Source of the DNA: Sediminibacterium goheungense
Lineage (GTDB): Bacteria; Bacteroidota; Bacteroidia; Chitinophagales; Chitinophagaceae
NCBI RefSeq assembly: GCF_004361915.1
Contig: NZ_SNWP01000011.1
Span: forward strand, 310,001-374,000
Direction of reading: 5' to 3'
Length of the DNA: 64,000 nt
The notes under the pieces: generated by a model
Told to the model about the DNA's origin: nothing
Database searches by the model: none
Seen by the model: the letters and a program-made list of their open reading frames with translations, nothing else
In this document: positions 35,099-44,373 of the stretch, piece after piece
Layout: each line of letters starts with the position of its first letter
Numbering within the stretch: position 1 is the first letter of the stretch
Position numbers and translations under genes: made by a program

Positions 35099-35832
35099 GA
35101 GCGCAACAATTTTAATATATCATCTTGACTAGTTACATTTTCAAAAAATGATAAATCATTTACGGAGAAATCTTTGAATACATCAGAAAGAGCAACATCA
35201 TTTTTAATAGCAATAGATATTAAAATAGCGTTTAGAATTCTACCAGTCCTTGATGACCTACGCTGTTTTATTTTTAAATCTAATACGCCGTTCCTATAGT
35301 GTTCTTTTAAAATGGACTCTTGAGAATCTGTTATATAAATTTTGTAATCTACATTGTGTAAATAAATATGTCTCTTATCTTCTAATTTTGGCGAACCTAT
35401 TTCTGAAATTATACCTGTTTTATTAGTTATAACACTGTAATTTTCTGCAACAGTATCAATATCTGTTGATGTTAATTTAAAAAGAGCTTTTTTGTTATTG
35501 TCAATTGGTTCTACATATTTATCATCGGATAGAATCCTTTTTAGAGTATTTGCATATTTTGCTTCATCTTTTGTCAAATCAGAAATACCCTTTTCTTGTA
35601 TGTCAGTATGAACTTTGATAAAGTTGGAATAAACTATTTCGCTTTTTGTAATAAAATTTGGAGTATATCCATGATTTTCAATACTAAATAAAGTACACTT
35701 TCCTTCTTTTTTTGAATTTATAACCTTTTTCAAATCCCCTGTTAAATCAGACAAATCTCCAACATCTAACCCGTTTTCTGGGTTTAGTTGTTGCTTGTCA
35801 TCATTAATATTTAAGGCGAATTTGTAAATCAT
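35095..35832 (-). CDS. Unknown protein, coupled partner of the PIN-domain gene
   Basis: A 245-residue protein that I do not recognise. It starts MIYKFALNINDDKQQLNPEN and is acidic and lysine-rich, with no signal peptide or membrane segment. The C-terminal 60 residues include a basic patch (KIKQRRSSRTGRILNAI) and a helical acidic end (SQDDILKLLRS), a plausible partner-binding tail. It is first in the operon, overlaps the PIN gene by 4 bp, and has a 10-bp-arm palindrome about 50 bp upstream. The position is that of an antitoxin or specificity factor, but it is much larger than usual antitoxins and no HTH or AbrB motif is visible. Confidence 0.65.
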   Translation of the reverse strand: MIYKFALNINDDKQQLNPENGLDVGDLSDLTGDLKKVINSKKEGKCTLFSIENHGYTPNFITKSEIVYSNFIKVHTDIQEKGISDLTKDEAKYANTLKRILSDDKYVEPIDNNKKALFKLTSTDIDTVAENYSVITNKTGIISEIGSPKLEDKRHIYLHNVDYKIYITDSQESILKEHYRNGVLDLKIKQRRSSRTGRILNAILISIAIKNDVALSDVFKDFSVNDLSFFENVTSQDDILKLLRS

Positions 35833-35878
35833 TTGAGTACAAAATAATACATTTAAATGGCTGTTTATAATAATCTGA

Positions 35879-35907
35879 TAACTTTGACCTCCTGTCCGTC
35901 AAAGTTA
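35879..35907. promoter_or_regulatory. Palindrome TAACTTTGAC-N9-GTCAAAGTTA
   Basis: Perfect 10-bp arms around a nine-base centre, 47-75 bp upstream of the start of the PIN operon. It could be an autoregulatory operator. On the plus strand it is followed by GGTATTTTTTTAA, so a hairpin terminator is a second reading, but no plus-strand gene precedes it. Confidence 0.55.
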
Positions 35908-35998
35908 GGTATTTTTTTAATATGAAATTACTACAATTTTATGATGAGTAACGTTATATTTATAATCTTCAATATTTAAAGAATGTAAAAATTAACAA

Positions 35999-36211
35999 AT
36001 GAAAAATATAGATTTTTATAAAGTAGTTACTGTTGTGCTATTGGGAATTATTGCATGGAGTTTATTTACGACTGCCAACAAGAAAGAAGGGGGATCAGTG
36101 CGATTTGTTCAAAACGGTCAATTGATATTAGATACACAAAATGGATCGGTTTATGAAATAGACGGATATGGTAACGATCCTAAACTCATTTCAAAAAAGA
36201 TAGCAAAATAA
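35999..36211 (+). CDS. Small single-helix membrane protein
   Basis: A 70-residue protein: MKNIDFYKVVTVVLLGIIAW forms one N-terminal membrane helix, then a short polar domain (SVRFVQNGQLILDTQNGSVY) and a basic end (LISKKIAK). The polar part looks like a small beta structure. No family is recognised. It is divergent from the PIN pair and followed 20 bp later by another tiny gene. Confidence 0.6.
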   Translation: MKNIDFYKVVTVVLLGIIAWSLFTTANKKEGGSVRFVQNGQLILDTQNGSVYEIDGYGNDPKLISKKIAK

Positions 36212-36231
36212 ACATTTCATAACTTTAAAGT

Positions 36232-36360
36232 ATGAAAGAAAAGAAACCCATAAAGAAAAAGCCTGCTAAAACCGTTCAGGTAGTAACAGGCTCTTTTATG
36301 GATATTATGAAAGCATCTGCATAACAAGCTGAAAATAAATCAGCTAAGAAAAAACAGTAA
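36232..36360 (+). pseudogene. Tiny basic protein, apparently split by an in-frame stop
   Basis: The ATG at 36232 opens MKEKKPIKKKPAKTVQVV and TGSFMDIMKASA, then TAA at 36322-36324. The same frame continues with similar character as QAENKSAKKKQ to a second TAA at 36358-36360. A single A-to-T change in a Lys codon would explain the first stop, so the original product was probably 42 residues. It may still work as a 30-residue peptide. Confidence 0.45.
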
Positions 36361-36510
36361 AATCTACTACATTACTGATTATCAATTCTTTTATTTTATT
36401 GTGCGTGTAAATGGGTATAGTTGCCAAAAACATTTGTCCACCTAACAAAAAGAGTATTTACCACCTTTTTATTATCAGACTCTAGTTTTAGTTTTATGAA
36501 AACTTGATTT

Positions 36511-36744
36511 ATGCAAACAACTAAGCTAGATATTTCTGAGGAATTGGAAGAGCTTTTAGATTTTGCTCACCCAACTGCTGCGAGAGAAATTTTGTGGGAT
36601 TGGTTAAAGTTAACTATTGCTGGAAATTTTGCAACTGAAATTGGCCCCAATGAAAAAACTCTCATCATTAATTTATACGAGAAGCTCGATAATTTTTTGA
36701 GAGCAGTTGAAATGAATAAATGCACGATTACTCAAATTAATTAA
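36511..36744 (+). CDS. Small hypothetical protein, helical
   Basis: A 77-residue protein, MQTTKLDISEELEELLDFAH and onwards, acidic and mostly helical (REILWDWLKLTIAG, NLYEKLDNFLRAVEMNK). No motif or family is recognised and there is no signal or membrane segment. The composition and clear ATG support a real gene. It stands alone in the AT-rich patch. Confidence 0.55.
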   Translation: MQTTKLDISEELEELLDFAHPTAAREILWDWLKLTIAGNFATEIGPNEKTLIINLYEKLDNFLRAVEMNKCTITQIN

Positions 36745-36854
36745 ATGGTTTTTTATCTCATAAGTATTCGTATTGTCAAAAAAAATGCTTACCTTTTTAA
36801 GACTACTTTAGAGTACTCTAATGATAAGCATCCTTTGGTTTTAGTCTATAGTTA

Positions 36855-37187
36855 TTATCCATTTAAAGGAGATGGAGGCGGGCAAACAGGTGGGCACTGA
36901 AACGCATCTTCAAGAATAATTCCATCATCTTCAGTTCTCATTTCCAGAGATGAAGTAGGCAGAATATCATTTCCATTTTTATCAACTCCTACTAAGACAC
37001 TACAAATAGTATTATTTTCTTTTTTCCCATAATATATACGAAATGATTCACAACCCTCTTGATTTAGCAAGCTTCTAATTGATTGTGCTTGAAATGTCTC
37101 AGAGTTTGGTAAATTCTTTTCTGGATTTTCCCGGTACTTTTTTGTGTACTCAATAGCTTGTGCTAAAGTGATTTGATGTTGTATCAT
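36855..37187 (-). CDS. Small conserved-type protein with C-terminal CPPxCPPPSPLN tail
   Basis: A 110-residue protein, MIQHQITLAQAIEYTKKYRE and onwards, with a central beta pattern (FRIYYGKKENNTICSVLVGV), DKNGNDIL and a C-terminal DAFQCPPVCPPPSPLNG. The helix-then-hydrolase-free layout and the Cys/Pro tail resemble small orphan proteins I associate with Bacteroidota genomes; the function is unknown. There is no signal peptide. It stands alone, minus strand. Confidence 0.65.
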   Translation of the reverse strand: MIQHQITLAQAIEYTKKYRENPEKNLPNSETFQAQSIRSLLNQEGCESFRIYYGKKENNTICSVLVGVDKNGNDILPTSSLEMRTEDDGIILEDAFQCPPVCPPPSPLNG

Positions 37188-37512
37188 ATTTTGATGTTTT
37201 GGTGACGGCTTAAATACAACGGGGGAATAAAGTTTTATAAATATATGTATTCTATTTAATATCTCCTACTGTTTTATTGATTTTTTAAGTATTATTCGTG
37301 CCTTTATCTAGATAATTTCGACGCATTTGTATTAGTCTGATGTTGTTTTATAACAGTTGGGCTGGAAGGAGCATCTGGTATTCAATCTTTTTTTCTTGGT
37401 CATCAGTATAACCGCTATCCGTTTACACAAACATATTCATGCATGAACAGGGTAAGCCGAAAACCTGTACAAACGAGTAGGCAAATATTCAATCATTTTT
37501 AATGCAACAATT
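37188..37512. other. Intergenic stretch, nothing recognised
   Basis: About 325 bp between divergent small genes. No frame with coding character, no clear hairpin and no clear promoter pair was seen; it should hold the promoters of both flanking genes. Confidence 0.5.
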
Positions 37513-37764
37513 ATGAAAAAGATCTCAGTTTTTCTCATGGCAGCACTCCTGGTGGGAGTAGCCAGTGCTTTTACAACGGTTAAACCTGTAAAACAACAGG
37601 TGGCTTATGGTTTTGATGGCGTACAATGGCACGAAGTAAATACAGAAGATATCAATGTGACCTTCCAGTGTATCAGTGGCACGGAATATTGTCTCTTTGA
37701 TGAACCCAACGGAACACCATTGCCAGGTCGATTATCAAACGAACAGTTTGTAAAAATTCCATAA
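37513..37764 (+). CDS. Small secreted protein, DUF6520-like
   Basis: An 83-residue protein with signal peptide MKKISVFLMAALLVGVASAF followed by a short mature part with two Cys (FQCISGTEYC) and FDEPNGTPL. The size and pattern match the small secreted DUF6520-type proteins common in Bacteroidota, often in several copies per genome. The Cys pair probably forms a disulfide. A bidirectional terminator follows. Confidence 0.7.
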   Translation: MKKISVFLMAALLVGVASAFTTVKPVKQQVAYGFDGVQWHEVNTEDINVTFQCISGTEYCLFDEPNGTPLPGRLSNEQFVKIP

Positions 37765-37766
37765 AC

Positions 37767-37799
37767 AAAAAAGGGGGTAACACCCCCTTTTTTATTTTT
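37767..37799. terminator. Bidirectional Rho-independent terminator
   Basis: GGGGGT-AAC-ACCCCC flanked by A-run on the left and T-run on the right serves both strands between the convergent genes ending at 37764 and 37792. Confidence 0.92.
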
Positions 37800-39306
37800 T
37801 TTTCGCATCTATAATATCCTGTACAAGTAGTTCAACTTCATCCCGGTTTTTAGGCATATGTGGGTTCGATTTGAACATTTTATTTCCCTTACCCATAATC
37901 ATTACCCTTGGATATGCTTGAATTTGGTATTGCTGAATTAAACTATGTTCCATTCCCATCCCATTGGTATAGGCATTTACAAAATCAGCATGTGAGTAAA
38001 TTCCTTTTGATACACTATTGAGCCAGGTTTCTCTGTCTGTATCTATTGAAATACTCATAAAAACAATATCCGGGTCACCTGCCAACCGGTCTTTCGCTAA
38101 TCTGAGTACCCGGGCCATGGTAACGCATGCGTCACAACCGGTAAACCAGAAATCTAAAACCACTACTTTATCTATATAATCTTGGCTATTAATTTTTTCT
38201 CCATTTAATCCTGTTAAAGAAAAAGGTGGTACTGCGATGCCTGGGGTATATTTTTTTTGAAAATTTTCAACGATGGCCTTAAGCTCAGGTTTATACACCA
38301 TGGTACCCACTTTGGCCAGCAGTTCCTGAATATTTTCTGTATTTGAATTGTAGATAAAAATATATGCTAATAGGGCAGTTGCTATTGCTTCTCTTTTATT
38401 CTCCGGCCATTGCTCTAAGCCATGTACATATTTTATAGCAGGAAATTTATGATTGTTATTCTCCATTATTTTGGTATCGAGCATAGTTTTCCTAACAGCT
38501 ATATCTAAAAATTTCGGCGATACAGTTGAAGTAGTACTGTTGGTAAGCAGTTCTTGCAGCATCGGGTTAATGATGCTTGCAAACTCGGTATTAAGCTGTT
38601 GAATATCTTTTTCAGATGATTTTTTGCTGATTAATTTATCTTTTAATGCGCTATATGTACTGATGATGCCATTAATTTTCCCTATTGTAAATTCGCTTTC
38701 AATGATTTTTTTCGACTGTTCGGAAAAATCAGACGTATTTGCTTTTGTTAAGCTATCCCAATATGCTCTATATATTTGTTCATTATTTTCAAAAACAAGA
38801 ATTGCTTCAGCAAGATTTGTGTATCGTTCAACTAAATTTTTTTTAATTCCTGAAATCTTGTTATACAATCGTGCATAATCGAAAAGATGAATTGCCTGAT
38901 TTTTAGCTGCATTTCTACCGGTAATTTTTAAAAAAGGAAGATTCGTTTGTGAATAGTTTTTATAACTGTCTTGTTCGGCTTTGATCGAAATACTATCACC
39001 AGGTTCAATTAACTGATCAATAAAGAGGAGCCCTTGTAAACGGGTAGATTTAATAGAACAATAATAGGGATGATCCATATCAGTAATTTTAATTCGGAAA
39101 TTGCCATCACTGGTTACAATTTTTTTCTCTGTACTTCCAATAACAGTTATCCCAAGTTTATATGGATAGTAGTTGATGATAATGGTATCGTTTGTAAAAG
39201 GCCATAGTGTGCCATTCAGAATAGCAGATTTAGCATTTTTGTCGACCTGTCCAAAAGCGCAGTTACAAAGTAGGATGTTTATTAAGATAAATTGAATCGT
39301 TTTCAT
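37792..39306 (-). CDS. TlpA-family thiol-disulfide protein of a SusCD-type locus
   Basis: A 504-residue protein from the ATG at 39306 (MKTIQFILINILLCNCAFGQ, signal peptide). The N-terminal part resembles the DUF4369-type beta domain (NGTLWPFTNDTIIINYYPYK), then a long helical middle. The C-terminal redoxin domain has FWFTGCDACVTMARVL with the CDAC pair, and AYPRVMIMGKGNK with the cis-Pro region. It should be periplasmic. The gene follows susD by 10 bp; SusC-SusD-TlpA trios are common in Sphingobacteriia-type genomes and probably process cysteine-containing or peptide cargo. Confidence 0.88.
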   Translation of the reverse strand: MKTIQFILINILLCNCAFGQVDKNAKSAILNGTLWPFTNDTIIINYYPYKLGITVIGSTEKKIVTSDGNFRIKITDMDHPYYCSIKSTRLQGLLFIDQLIEPGDSISIKAEQDSYKNYSQTNLPFLKITGRNAAKNQAIHLFDYARLYNKISGIKKNLVERYTNLAEAILVFENNEQIYRAYWDSLTKANTSDFSEQSKKIIESEFTIGKINGIISTYSALKDKLISKKSSEKDIQQLNTEFASIINPMLQELLTNSTTSTVSPKFLDIAVRKTMLDTKIMENNNHKFPAIKYVHGLEQWPENKREAIATALLAYIFIYNSNTENIQELLAKVGTMVYKPELKAIVENFQKKYTPGIAVPPFSLTGLNGEKINSQDYIDKVVVLDFWFTGCDACVTMARVLRLAKDRLAGDPDIVFMSISIDTDRETWLNSVSKGIYSHADFVNAYTNGMGMEHSLIQQYQIQAYPRVMIMGKGNKMFKSNPHMPKNRDEVELLVQDIIDAKKK

Positions 39307-39316
39307 ATTTAAAATT

Positions 39317-40693
39317 TTATCTGGGGTTTTGAATAATACCACTCATGCTGATTTCATTAGCTGGAATGGCGAAAATATATTTATTGGCACCTGGCAAAAG
39401 TGTGTAGGTCTGGCTACCCAATTTTCTGTTAAGCGTAATATTGGCACCTTCTTTATTGTACCGCTTCAGATCGGGCCAACGATGACCACGCCAAACCAAC
39501 TCTTTTCTTCTTTCCACTCTTATTTTTTCAAGTGCATCTGTGGCATTGATAGCTGTAAGAGGAGTAAATGTGCCTGAACGCCATCTTTTTTGCAGCAGGT
39601 TATTCAGGTCGGCCATACCAGCCTGCCATTGCCCTGTTTTCGCAAGTGCTTCAGCGCGGATCAGCCATACTTCATCGGTAGCAATACCTGTAAATGGAAG
39701 TACAGTACCGGTATAGCCTCTTTTGAAACCCATATTACTACCACTGGCAACCCTGAAAAAAATACTTCTTCTCAGGTCATTGGTAGCATAAGATCTGTAT
39801 AAGGTGGTGTCTGCAAAAACAGTTGTGGAAGTGGTAAACAAAACAGCGTATTCACTGATAGCCTGTGAAAAATAAATGGTTTCTGCATGTGAGCGGTCAA
39901 ACGGACTTACAGCAGTTGTACTAACGGTATTATAATCTGTAAGGTAATTGTATAAGCCTAAGCAGCTGTCTGCATAGGTTCTCGCTTTTTCGTATTGGCC
40001 GGAAGCGATTGACATTCTTGCCAGCTGTGCAAAAGCAGCAGGTTTAGAAGGTCTGTTCTTTGCTATTGGAGGTACCGCATCAGATAACAAAGAAGTAGCT
40101 CTGATTAGATCAGCAAAAATACTATCGTAACATTCTTTGATACTGCTTCTTGGTACATTTTCATGTACATTGGTATTTCGTCTGATCGGAATGCCAGCGG
40201 TGGTGGTCATACTGGTACTGTCGAATGCAGCAGCAAAATGTTGTACCAGATTACTCATCGCAAACCCCCTAAGGAAAAAAGCAGAACCTTTTATATTGTT
40301 CCACTCGGTCTTGGAAGCTGCTGTCGGTTGATTTTTTTCTAGCTGTTCCAGTACAATATTGGCATAAAGTATTTGTTGATGAGGAAGGGTCCAGTCAGTA
40401 ATATTCAGCTGACTGCCATATAGATCAGACTCCCATGTATAGCTGGATCTTTCTACAAACGGTAGGGCCTGCCAGTTGGTTTCTGTCATATAATAATCAT
40501 CACTCCCCATTTCACCTAAACCTGGTGAATAGGTAAATACCTGTGTATTGTCAAGCAAAGACCTTAGTTCGGGCAGGGTAGAAGGAATGATGATTGCTGT
40601 GTTGGGTTTTTTATCCAGAAAAGCATCTTTATCACAGCCTGTTAATACCCAGCAAAAGAGTGATAGGTACAAGAACTTTTTATGTGTAGTCAT
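39317..40693 (-). CDS. SusD/RagB-family surface lipoprotein
   Basis: A 458-residue lipoprotein from the ATG at 40693 (MTTHKKFLYLSLFCWVLTGC, lipobox LTGC). It has the SusD N-terminal region (FLDKKPNTAIIIPSTLPELR), ALAKTGQWQAGMADLNNLLQ and the C-terminal ERRKELVWRGHRWPDLKRY signature. SusD proteins bind the substrate over the SusC barrel at the cell surface. The substrate is unknown; no glycoside hydrolase lies nearby, so a peptide or other non-glycan is likely. Confidence 0.93.
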   Translation of the reverse strand: MTTHKKFLYLSLFCWVLTGCDKDAFLDKKPNTAIIIPSTLPELRSLLDNTQVFTYSPGLGEMGSDDYYMTETNWQALPFVERSSYTWESDLYGSQLNITDWTLPHQQILYANIVLEQLEKNQPTAASKTEWNNIKGSAFFLRGFAMSNLVQHFAAAFDSTSMTTTAGIPIRRNTNVHENVPRSSIKECYDSIFADLIRATSLLSDAVPPIAKNRPSKPAAFAQLARMSIASGQYEKARTYADSCLGLYNYLTDYNTVSTTAVSPFDRSHAETIYFSQAISEYAVLFTTSTTVFADTTLYRSYATNDLRRSIFFRVASGSNMGFKRGYTGTVLPFTGIATDEVWLIRAEALAKTGQWQAGMADLNNLLQKRWRSGTFTPLTAINATDALEKIRVERRKELVWRGHRWPDLKRYNKEGANITLNRKLGSQTYTLLPGANKYIFAIPANEISMSGIIQNPR

Positions 40694-40709
40694 AAATATG
40701 ATGTTGAGG

Positions 40710-43700
40710 TTAAAAATCAATTTCCAATCCTAGCGCATAGGTTCGCGGCGAAGGAAAGCCGGTAATATTATCGGGGTCAATACCTGCTTTATTCGATCTC
40801 CAGAGTATCCCTATGTTATTGACATAGGCATATACACGACAGGATTGTATTCGAAGTGGATTGTTTTTTTGTATTGGTAAACGCCAGCCGAATCTGATAT
40901 CTCTTAAACGAATATGATCGCCTTTTTCAATCAGTGTGTTTGAGTATTGATAAAATTCATCTCTGGCAGGAACGGCCGGATATACCATTGATGGAATGGT
41001 GGTAAACATTTCATCACCAGGTACCTTCCATCTTCTGGCATAATCTGCATGTGTAGAAGGTGTTGCAGAAAGAGAAGAAGAGAAAGCAGTTGTATACAGT
41101 ACCGAAGGTCTTCTGAAATAATAACCCATTGAATACACCATATTTACGGATAAAGTGAACCCTTGATAGCTGATGTCATTTCTTAATCCACCAAAAAATG
41201 TGGGTCTGCCAGAACCTATATACATAAACTCATCTTTTGAAGCAGGATTTACCAGACGACTGTAATTTGTACTGGTAGCATTATCGAGCAACCCTAATGG
41301 ATTTCCTGTATTGCTTTCCAGACCCGCCATAGGATAAGCGAAAATGGCTGACCAGGGTTTTCCTTCGTATGGATTAGTGGTAATATTGGTGAGGTAAAAT
41401 TTTGTGAGTGCAGCCGGAACAAGGTAACGTTGAATGATATCTCTGTTATAACTGAATAATAATTGTGCAGACCATTGTAAGGATCTTTGCATGATCAGGG
41501 CATTGAGTGTGAGGTCAATTCCCTTTGTTTGGAGGTCAGCAATATTCTGCCGGAATTGCGTTACACCTGTTTGTGGTGCCATGGGGCTTGCGCCTAAAAG
41601 ATTTTTGCCATTTTTTACATAGTACTCCAGACTGGCATCTATTCTTCCATTGAGTACAGAAAAATCAATACCTGCATTCAGCATATGAATTTTTTCCCAA
41701 CTGAGTTCGGGGTTAGGAGGATTAATCAGGTAAGCGGTAGGTTGACTAAAAAAACTGTTAATGTCACTGCCTGCTGTGGTGTAGGCGGTAGCTGCTTTAT
41801 CAATATTGCCGCTTACACCGTATGTGAGTCGAAACTTAAGAGTATTCAAAAAACCTGATTTCCACCAGTTTTCTTTATGCACCATCCAGCCTGCTCCAAC
41901 TGACCAAAGGGGTACCGTTTTCTGATTCGCTTCCACACCAAAAAGATTAGAAGCATCTCTTCTTGCACTAAATGTAAATTGATACCTGTTGTGGTAACTA
42001 TAACCCAGATTCATAAACTGCGAAAGAAACCGATCAGCAGTCTGGTTATTGGTTGTATTGGTAGGAATTCTTGATGCGAGTGCATTGGGAAGTGTAGGGA
42101 AGGTACTGATAGGATTAATTTCCTGATCAAGGCCAATGCTTTCATTCACACCATAGCGTCTGATACCAGATCGTCTGATGGTGATATCACGAATCTCCAT
42201 ACCCCCTAACAGATCCAATACATGATTTTGTTTCCAGCTGGTTCGGTAGTTTACCTGAATACGACCATTATGGGACACCAGTCTTTGATCATTTTTGTTC
42301 AGGATATCACCAAAGGGAATCGCATTGGTAGGTATACCTGTAACATAATTTGGTAGCGTATAACGATTGATCAGGTCCCTGGTAAAAAACTGATCCATTG
42401 ACTGCAGGTTCCGCGTTTCTGAATTGCCCGTTTCGAGTTGATAACTCATTTGTACCTGTAGCCCCTTTCTAATGCGCCATAGCAAAGATGTGAGCATACG
42501 TGTATCCAGTCTGGATGTCTTATGATTTGCAAATCTTATTTCTTCATAAGGCTTATGCAACCATGGCAATAATTGTCCCTGACCAATGGTATCTAACCAT
42601 GCTTTGCGATAATCTCTATAAACAGGTAGTGCTGCTCCTTGATCATCTACCAGATCCTGATACACTGAATAGTTATTTGAATAGGCTGACGACGGATTAT
42701 TATTGGTAGACATAATCATATTGAGGTCAGTAGAAAAATCTAGTTTATCCCGAATTAACTGTATCTGTGTTTTGTTCCTGAGCGTGAACCTGTTAAGATC
42801 GCTCTGTAATTGCGACTGCTGTTGTTTATCCCACCCCGCAGAAAAATAATATTGCGCTCTTTCACTGCCACCCGAAATATTCAATGCATATTGCTGGGCA
42901 ACCGATGGGCGATAGAAATAACGAAGCAGATCAGAACGATTATCGGTTTGTAGCAGTTGTTGAATCTGTGTAGCTGAATCGGCCGCAGTAATTCTGCCGT
43001 TTCTTCTGTCATCAAAAATTACAACGGCGGGTGAAAGACCGGCAAAACGCTGGTTAATACGGTTATTGTAATAACCCCTGCCAAACAGAAAGGATTCCAT
43101 TTCTATCAGTGCAGACGCATCGGCGATGGGCTGGTAATACAGATCAGGTTTTTCACCGATGGTAATATTGGTATTGAAGCGTAACTTAGGAGCTGATGAT
43201 TGTTTGGCTTTTTTGGTGGTAATCACAATCACACCATTACCAGCCCTCACACCCCAGATAGAAGAAGCAGCTGCATCTTTTAAAAGGGTCACAGATTCAA
43301 TATCATTGGGATTGAGCTGGTTGATATCGCCTTCAAAAGGAAAATTATCAACCACAATCAAAGGTTCTGTATTGGCAAAGATGGTGCTGCGTCCGCGTAT
43401 CTGGATGGCAGACTCATTGGCATTGGGTGTACGGTTGCGGTTAAAGATTAGTCCCGAAGCAATACCATCCAGCCGGTCGAGTATGGAAGCACCTACTTTC
43501 CGGTTAAAAAGATCGGTGTTGATTTTGGTAAAAGAACCGGTTGCTCTTTCAGCTGGTAAGGATTGATAACCTGTTTGTACTTCAACAGTAGCCAGTTCTT
43601 CTGCTGAAGGTTCAAGCAGAATATTGGGAAGTTGATAACTGTTAACAGCTAAACGTAAGGTGGTATAACCCGTATAACTGATAACCAGTGTATCGGGCAG

Positions 43701-43904
43701 CGCTGATATGGAAAGTTGAAAACGACCTTCTTTATCAGTGATGGTGCGTTTATTGTTGGAACGAAGGTATACCACAGCACCCTGAAGGTATTCAGCAGTG
43801 TGGGCTGCCCTGATCTGCCCTTTTAGAAGAGAGGCATTGGACGGAGAAACCTGAGCCATGCTTAACATAGGGCAAAGCAGTGCCAGTAAGCAAAATATTC
43901 GCAT
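40710..43904 (-). CDS. SusC/RagA-family TonB-linked outer-membrane protein
   Basis: A 1064-residue protein: signal peptide MRIFCLLALLCPMLSMAQ, a carboxypeptidase-like domain (about 28-110), a plug with IQIRGRSTIFANTEPLIVVD and the SusC signature LLKDAAASSIWGVRAGNGVI, then a 22-strand-type barrel ending YALGLEIDF. It imports a substrate captured by SusD with TonB energy. No STN domain, anti-sigma or ECF sigma gene is adjacent. It is first in the trio SusC-SusD-TlpA. Confidence 0.95.
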   Translation of the reverse strand: MRIFCLLALLCPMLSMAQVSPSNASLLKGQIRAAHTAEYLQGAVVYLRSNNKRTITDKEGRFQLSISALPDTLVISYTGYTTLRLAVNSYQLPNILLEPSAEELATVEVQTGYQSLPAERATGSFTKINTDLFNRKVGASILDRLDGIASGLIFNRNRTPNANESAIQIRGRSTIFANTEPLIVVDNFPFEGDINQLNPNDIESVTLLKDAAASSIWGVRAGNGVIVITTKKAKQSSAPKLRFNTNITIGEKPDLYYQPIADASALIEMESFLFGRGYYNNRINQRFAGLSPAVVIFDDRRNGRITAADSATQIQQLLQTDNRSDLLRYFYRPSVAQQYALNISGGSERAQYYFSAGWDKQQQSQLQSDLNRFTLRNKTQIQLIRDKLDFSTDLNMIMSTNNNPSSAYSNNYSVYQDLVDDQGAALPVYRDYRKAWLDTIGQGQLLPWLHKPYEEIRFANHKTSRLDTRMLTSLLWRIRKGLQVQMSYQLETGNSETRNLQSMDQFFTRDLINRYTLPNYVTGIPTNAIPFGDILNKNDQRLVSHNGRIQVNYRTSWKQNHVLDLLGGMEIRDITIRRSGIRRYGVNESIGLDQEINPISTFPTLPNALASRIPTNTTNNQTADRFLSQFMNLGYSYHNRYQFTFSARRDASNLFGVEANQKTVPLWSVGAGWMVHKENWWKSGFLNTLKFRLTYGVSGNIDKAATAYTTAGSDINSFFSQPTAYLINPPNPELSWEKIHMLNAGIDFSVLNGRIDASLEYYVKNGKNLLGASPMAPQTGVTQFRQNIADLQTKGIDLTLNALIMQRSLQWSAQLLFSYNRDIIQRYLVPAALTKFYLTNITTNPYEGKPWSAIFAYPMAGLESNTGNPLGLLDNATSTNYSRLVNPASKDEFMYIGSGRPTFFGGLRNDISYQGFTLSVNMVYSMGYYFRRPSVLYTTAFSSSLSATPSTHADYARRWKVPGDEMFTTIPSMVYPAVPARDEFYQYSNTLIEKGDHIRLRDIRFGWRLPIQKNNPLRIQSCRVYAYVNNIGILWRSNKAGIDPDNITGFPSPRTYALGLEIDF

Positions 43905-43969
43905 TTTTTGCAGTTAAAGTGTTTGAGAAATAGATGATAGACTTGTGTAAGAGATGGGCGAAAGGAAGC

Positions 43970-44236
43970 CTACACGGGGTTCTTTGGTTTTTTGGCAAAC
44001 TGGGTTTGTAATAAACACCAGGCAATGCCAAGAGGGTGAAGATAGGTGAGCTGGTTTTTCATATTAAAGGAATGCCATGGAATTACAGAATGGAATCGAA
44101 AATGAAAAAACCGGGGGATATTTTTTTGACGATCAACCTTGACGGAAAAAAAATGACGCAACACAGCAGCCAGTGTTTCTCTCGAAACAAAGACTGCCTG
44201 TGTCCGGATTTCCTTTTTCAGCAAGATGGTTTTCAT
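43970..44236 (-). CDS. Possible small basic protein upstream of the SusC gene
   Basis: An 88-codon frame, MKTILLKKEIRTQAVFVSRE and onwards, rich in Lys, Arg, His and aromatic residues, 65 bp before the SusC start on the same strand. It has no signal peptide or known motif. The region 43905-44373 otherwise appears to be a promoter/leader segment, so this may be chance. Confidence 0.3.
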   Translation of the reverse strand: MKTILLKKEIRTQAVFVSRETLAAVLRHFFSVKVDRQKNIPRFFHFRFHSVIPWHSFNMKNQLTYLHPLGIAWCLLQTQFAKKPKNPV

Positions 44237-44373
44237 GTTTTGTTATAATGATTGAATCATAAGAGTCTTATAGAGACTGCATTTCAGCAGATTTCTATAA
44301 AACTCAGTGTAAAAAAATACCGGATGCACTATTCACCCGTATAGAAAATGCCTATTCAAATATAATAAATATT

